Below the pieces are notes generated by a model. That model was not told the origin of the DNA, did not search any database, and saw nothing but the letters and a program-made list of their open reading frames with translations. DNA of 64,000 bases from Lasiosphaeria ovina (lineage: Eukaryota > Ascomycota > Sordariomycetes > Sordariales > Lasiosphaeriaceae). A program made the translations under genes and the position numbers. The stretch covers positions 3,606,001 to 3,670,000 of the forward strand of contig JAULSN010000004.1 of the NCBI GenBank assembly GCA_033439765.1, read 5' to 3'. Every line of letters begins with the position of its first letter. Position 1 is the stretch's first letter. Below, piece by piece: positions 60,877-64,000 of the stretch.

Positions 60877-62040
60877 ATTTGCGCCGTGGGTATGTATTGA
60901 GCAGCTACCGTACCTTGCTAGATCGGACACGTCCTTTTGATGAGAGAGGGTTCAATGCGATATTGCGTCGTCGCCGTCGTCGTCGTCCTGTTTTATACTC
61001 GGTAGGACGGTGACATGTCAGGGACCGCAATCCACATCCTGGACATTATCCGCAGGTCACATCACGGATTCACTCAAAATAATTGACATCGCTGCGTCAA
61101 CCCTAACCCGAACCGAAATTGGTTCGCCATCATTGCTTCATGCGGAACCAACAGGGTTGTGCGTGTCCAACGGCCACGCAATTCCATGTCCCGAGCTGTC
61201 CTAAGAACGGTGAGCGGTTGGGTGGTCAGCGCGTATCCTGTGAAGATATACGGATGTTTGTCGAAGTTGGCGATCCAATTGATGACGCCCGTTCTCCAAA
61301 AGAGGCAAACCCAAGCATTCCTTCGCGGACGCGTCTTAGCGACATCAAAGTGGTACGTGCGCGTTGAGCTGACGGTCTGGGGGCACTACCAGTAGTGAAT
61401 TGAACATAAACCAGCATTTTCCTGTGTCGATTCGTAGCCGAGTTCAAGATGCCAATGAGTGACTTGTTATCGGGAATTGCGAAATTGCGAACTGCTGTCT
61501 ACATAACTACTTCGGCAAAACGGGGCATCGCTTTGTAATCGACCAAGCGTTGTCAAGCGGCGATACTTAAACGGTCCGCGATTTGGCGAGGCGTTGGCCT
61601 GTCAGTCGTCACAGTAATTTCCTTGGGGACATTCGTGTATTCTTCAGGCTGTGGTGGTTGCTGGCAGCCCCGGTGTCAACCATTATTTCGCAGGCCAGCG
61701 TCGCGTTTGTCTGGCCGGCAAGGCAATCGACGAGACAGTCCAGGGTAGACCAAGTGCAATTCAGATGTCAGACATGTCACTTATCACGAGCGAAGAACAA
61801 ATTGTTCAACAGAAAAGTCGAAGTTCGGATTCTCTAGCTAGCTACCAAGGGTGCTGCCGATCCAGGGTATGGTAATGAAATTCCTTTCCCAGTTCCCCCA
61901 AAGTGACAAAAGAAAATTGGCCAATTGGCAACTCGTTCCCCCAATCCGTAGTCATTAAAGGTTGTCGTACCCATCCATGCCAAAGGTGCACACGAAATGG
62001 TGAATTATGAAGGTTGGTCGGAAAAGAAGTGCGAAGTCGC
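60877..62040. other. Intergenic region between EXPERA and Grg1 genes
   Basis: About 1.16 kb: promoter of the EXPERA gene on the left (GTCGTC-type repeats near 60968-60990) and 3' end of the Grg1 gene on the right. No believable ORF. Confidence 0.5.
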
Positions 62041-62384
62041 TTAGTGCTTCAGCTGCTGCTTGTTGGCCTCAGCCTTGGCGTCGTACTTGGACTCATCGGC
62101 CTTGTCACCGAGAGCGTCGGTGGCGGCAGAGATGCTGTAGAAGAGCGAATGTTAGCGTCATATTGAGAAGCGTGATCAATGGACGAGGTTGCTTACCGAG
62201 TGCCAACGCCGGCATCGGAATCCTTGGCGACGTTCTTGTTGGTCTCCTTGGAAGCCTCAGAGGCGGTGCCTGTGGGGAAGATGTTAGTGACTGGCGAGAA
62301 GGCGATTGGGGGGAGTGGAAGTGGCAGATGCGTACCCTGGACTTTGTCCGAGACGTAGTTGGCGGCTTGCTTAACGGAATCCAT
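62041..62384 (-). CDS. grg-1: Glucose-repressible protein Grg1/CCG-1 homolog
   Basis: Three small exons, 62384-62336, 62269-62197 and 62134-62041, give a 71-residue hydrophilic protein; introns of 66 and 62 bp have GTACGC and GTAAGC donors. The spliced product begins MDSVKQAANYVSDKVQG, continues TASEASKETNKNVAKDSDAG and ends with a DALGDKADESKYDAKAEANK region rich in Lys, Ala, Asp and Gln. This is the compact, charged pattern of Neurospora grg-1 (ccg-1), an abundant transcript induced on glucose loss and under clock and stress control. The molecular function is unknown; the charge and lack of hydrophobic residues suggest a disordered protectant-like protein. Because the exons are short, unspliced reading gives only a 63-codon ORF. 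Confidence 0.92.
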
Positions 62385-62505
62385 TGTGATTGAGGTGGTG
62401 GTTGTGTTTGGTTTTGTGGTGATTGTTGATCTTGATGTGGAAGTAGAAGTAGTTGATTGTTTGATGATGGGGGAAAGAAATGGTCTGGAGGGCGGGAAGA
62501 TTGCA

Positions 62506-62514
62506 GATTATATA
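62506..62514 (-). promoter_or_regulatory. TATA-like box of the Grg1 gene
   Basis: TATATAATC on the minus strand, about 122 bases before the Grg1 start codon, a position that fits a TATA element with a leader of about 90 bases. High-level inducible fungal genes often have such a box. Confidence 0.5.
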
Positions 62515-64000
62515 GGCAAAGGGCTCGATTCTCGTGTCTTCCTGAACGAGCAAGAGCAGCCTAGGGCGTCGTCATGTGAAGGGTGTGTTCCTACGTCATG
62601 GGTCCTTTTCTGCCTTCCATCTGACTGAAGCAGTCGCCGCTTCCTCAGGTCGTCGCCCCTTGAGCCCCACTATCCTCCGTCCCAGCTCAACGCGCTGCAC
62701 GGAATGGTCTACGCATGCAAAGCAAACAGCCTCAACCAGAAGCTTCCCTTGCTACCCCACCGTTCGCAGCTGTCCCAAAGCAAAGTCATGACGTCAGCTG
62801 CGGCTTGCAGCATCTCAGGTCCTTTAACGCCTGCGCATTGCATCCAATGTCTACACGTGTAAAGGCACACTTGCACTATAGCAGTGGAGCAGGCCACCTA
62901 GGCGGCGGGCCTTGTGAAAAGTCCCCGGGCCCGGCGGCGGAAGACCGCGCGTAACCGACTAGGCCCGGTGGTCCGCAAAAGCTTGGGAGATGCGCCGTCT
63001 GAAAGAAGACGATTACCCAAACAGCGGTCGTATACTAACTACTCATCCTACAACTGTCTCGGAATAAAACAAAATAAACCCGCGCTTTAGGTACACTATG
63101 CGCAGGTTTCACTCTCGCCCTGCAACGCAGATTGGGTTCTGTAGTTGACGGTGCTGCTCTATGCTTCTCCTTCCCTAAAATCGATGTCGTTGTCTTAACG
63201 AAGCCGTCCGGGAGGATAAGCATTCCGCAAAAACGGAAACGCAGCTACCAGCGCCTCGGCGTCCCCAGACCCCTGTCAGTGACGCAAAGCGGGTACTTTC
63301 TTCCGGACAATACATGATTTGATTGGCTAGAGGATCTTCCCGTGCATGCATAATGACGCAACGACTCTGTGGGGTAAACCCCCCTGCCCCCACCTCTGTC
63401 TCTGGCCTGTAAGTCAGGGGCAAGTCAAGTCCAGTTATTAACGCCGGCTCCAACCGACAGAAAGGTAATATTTATTGGATTATTGCACATTTATTCCATG
63501 CGAATTACACGTGCTGAGCCACGGTCTGACCGACAGTGTACATGGAAGATCTTGTCAGATGATGAGCTGGAAGTGTGGCGCTAGGTTCCTTCCTCTGGAA
63601 TCTACGTCATGGTAGTGGGCTACGTGGCTTGTCCTTTCCTTTGCCATCTCGCGGGGTCACCACTTTAACTCACTCCCCAACATGTGATCAATTCGGACGA
63701 ACTGGAGTACCTAAACGTAGTTGCAGGCACGCATTGTCTCCAACGTTCCACTGCTTCCTAACCGCCCTGCCTACTGCGGCTGCATCTTTCCAACCAACAG
63801 GGATTTAGCAAACAAAGCCTCACCGGAGGTTTTTGCCCGGTCCCCCCTTTGCGCCTTCTCACCACCTGCGGACATTTATGGACGTGAACCTATGGAACGC
63901 AACACTCGGCCCATTCCATTGTAAAATCTAAGCAAAGGCAGCCACGCAACACGGCATACGAGGCAGCATTCGGCTGCCTGCTGCTGTTGGTAAGGAGAAG
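62515..64000. other. Right-end non-coding stretch
   Basis: About 1.5 kb upstream of Grg1 with no recognised gene. It likely holds regulatory DNA of Grg1 and perhaps of a gene beyond the window. Confidence 0.5.

Overview
The window is nuclear DNA of a filamentous ascomycete (Pezizomycotina, most likely Sordariomycetes). The evidence is short spliceosomal introns (mostly 56-144 bp, GTATGT/GTAAGT donors, CTAAC/CTAAT branch sites), CT- and CA-rich leaders, many TACCTA/TAGGTA and TACTCCGTAC motifs between genes, and gene families typical of that group: CTF1-type Zn2Cys6 factor, WSC-peroxidase fusion, Hce2 effector, NDT80/PhoG factor, Grg1/CCG-1, Far11/HAM-2. Exon models were built by hand from splice signals. 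In every complete multi-exon model the exon lengths sum to a multiple of three.

Layout, left to right. (1) 1-2758, minus: a Zn2Cys6 regulator of the cutinase/fatty-acid type, C-terminus off the window. (2) 2.8-8.5 kb: no gene; it holds an 80-bp perfect palindrome at 4532-4611 and a weaker nested inverted repeat near 7.7 kb. (3) 8477-12122, minus: a secreted hybrid heme peroxidase with four WSC domains. (4) 12.1-19.9 kb: tRNA-Glu(CTC) and a small secreted Hce2-type protein, otherwise gene-poor. (5) 19901-20718, plus: a four-helix membrane protein. (6) 22146-27141, minus: the STRIPAK scaffold HAM-2/Far11, then a DUF2011 protein. (7) Intron-containing tRNA-Gln(CTG) at 27.6 kb. (8) 29623-32117, minus: an NDT80/PhoG (VIB-1/XprG-like) transcription factor. 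(9) 32.1-47.8 kb: about 15.7 kb with no recognisable gene, full of microsatellites. (10) 47795-50089, minus: an RWD-RBR ubiquitin ligase, divergent from a dolichyl-diphosphatase-like PAP2 enzyme at 51464-52505. (11) 53776-55997, minus: a seven-helix receptor-like protein. (12) 56-59.7 kb: gene-poor, with one doubtful ORF pair. (13) 59756-60876, minus: an EBP/EXPERA-domain protein. (14) 62041-62384, minus: a Grg1/CCG-1 homolog. The right end is non-coding.

The genes do not form a metabolic cluster. Several act in development and environmental response (HAM-2, NDT80 factor, 7TM protein, Grg1) or at the cell exterior (WSC-peroxidase, Hce2 protein), but nothing in the sequence shows they are co-regulated. 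No transposon coding region, CRISPR array or virus-like gene was seen. The most unusual DNA features are the 80-bp palindrome, the large gene-free interval upstream of the NDT80 gene, and an EXPERA protein lacking the glutamate expected of sterol isomerases.
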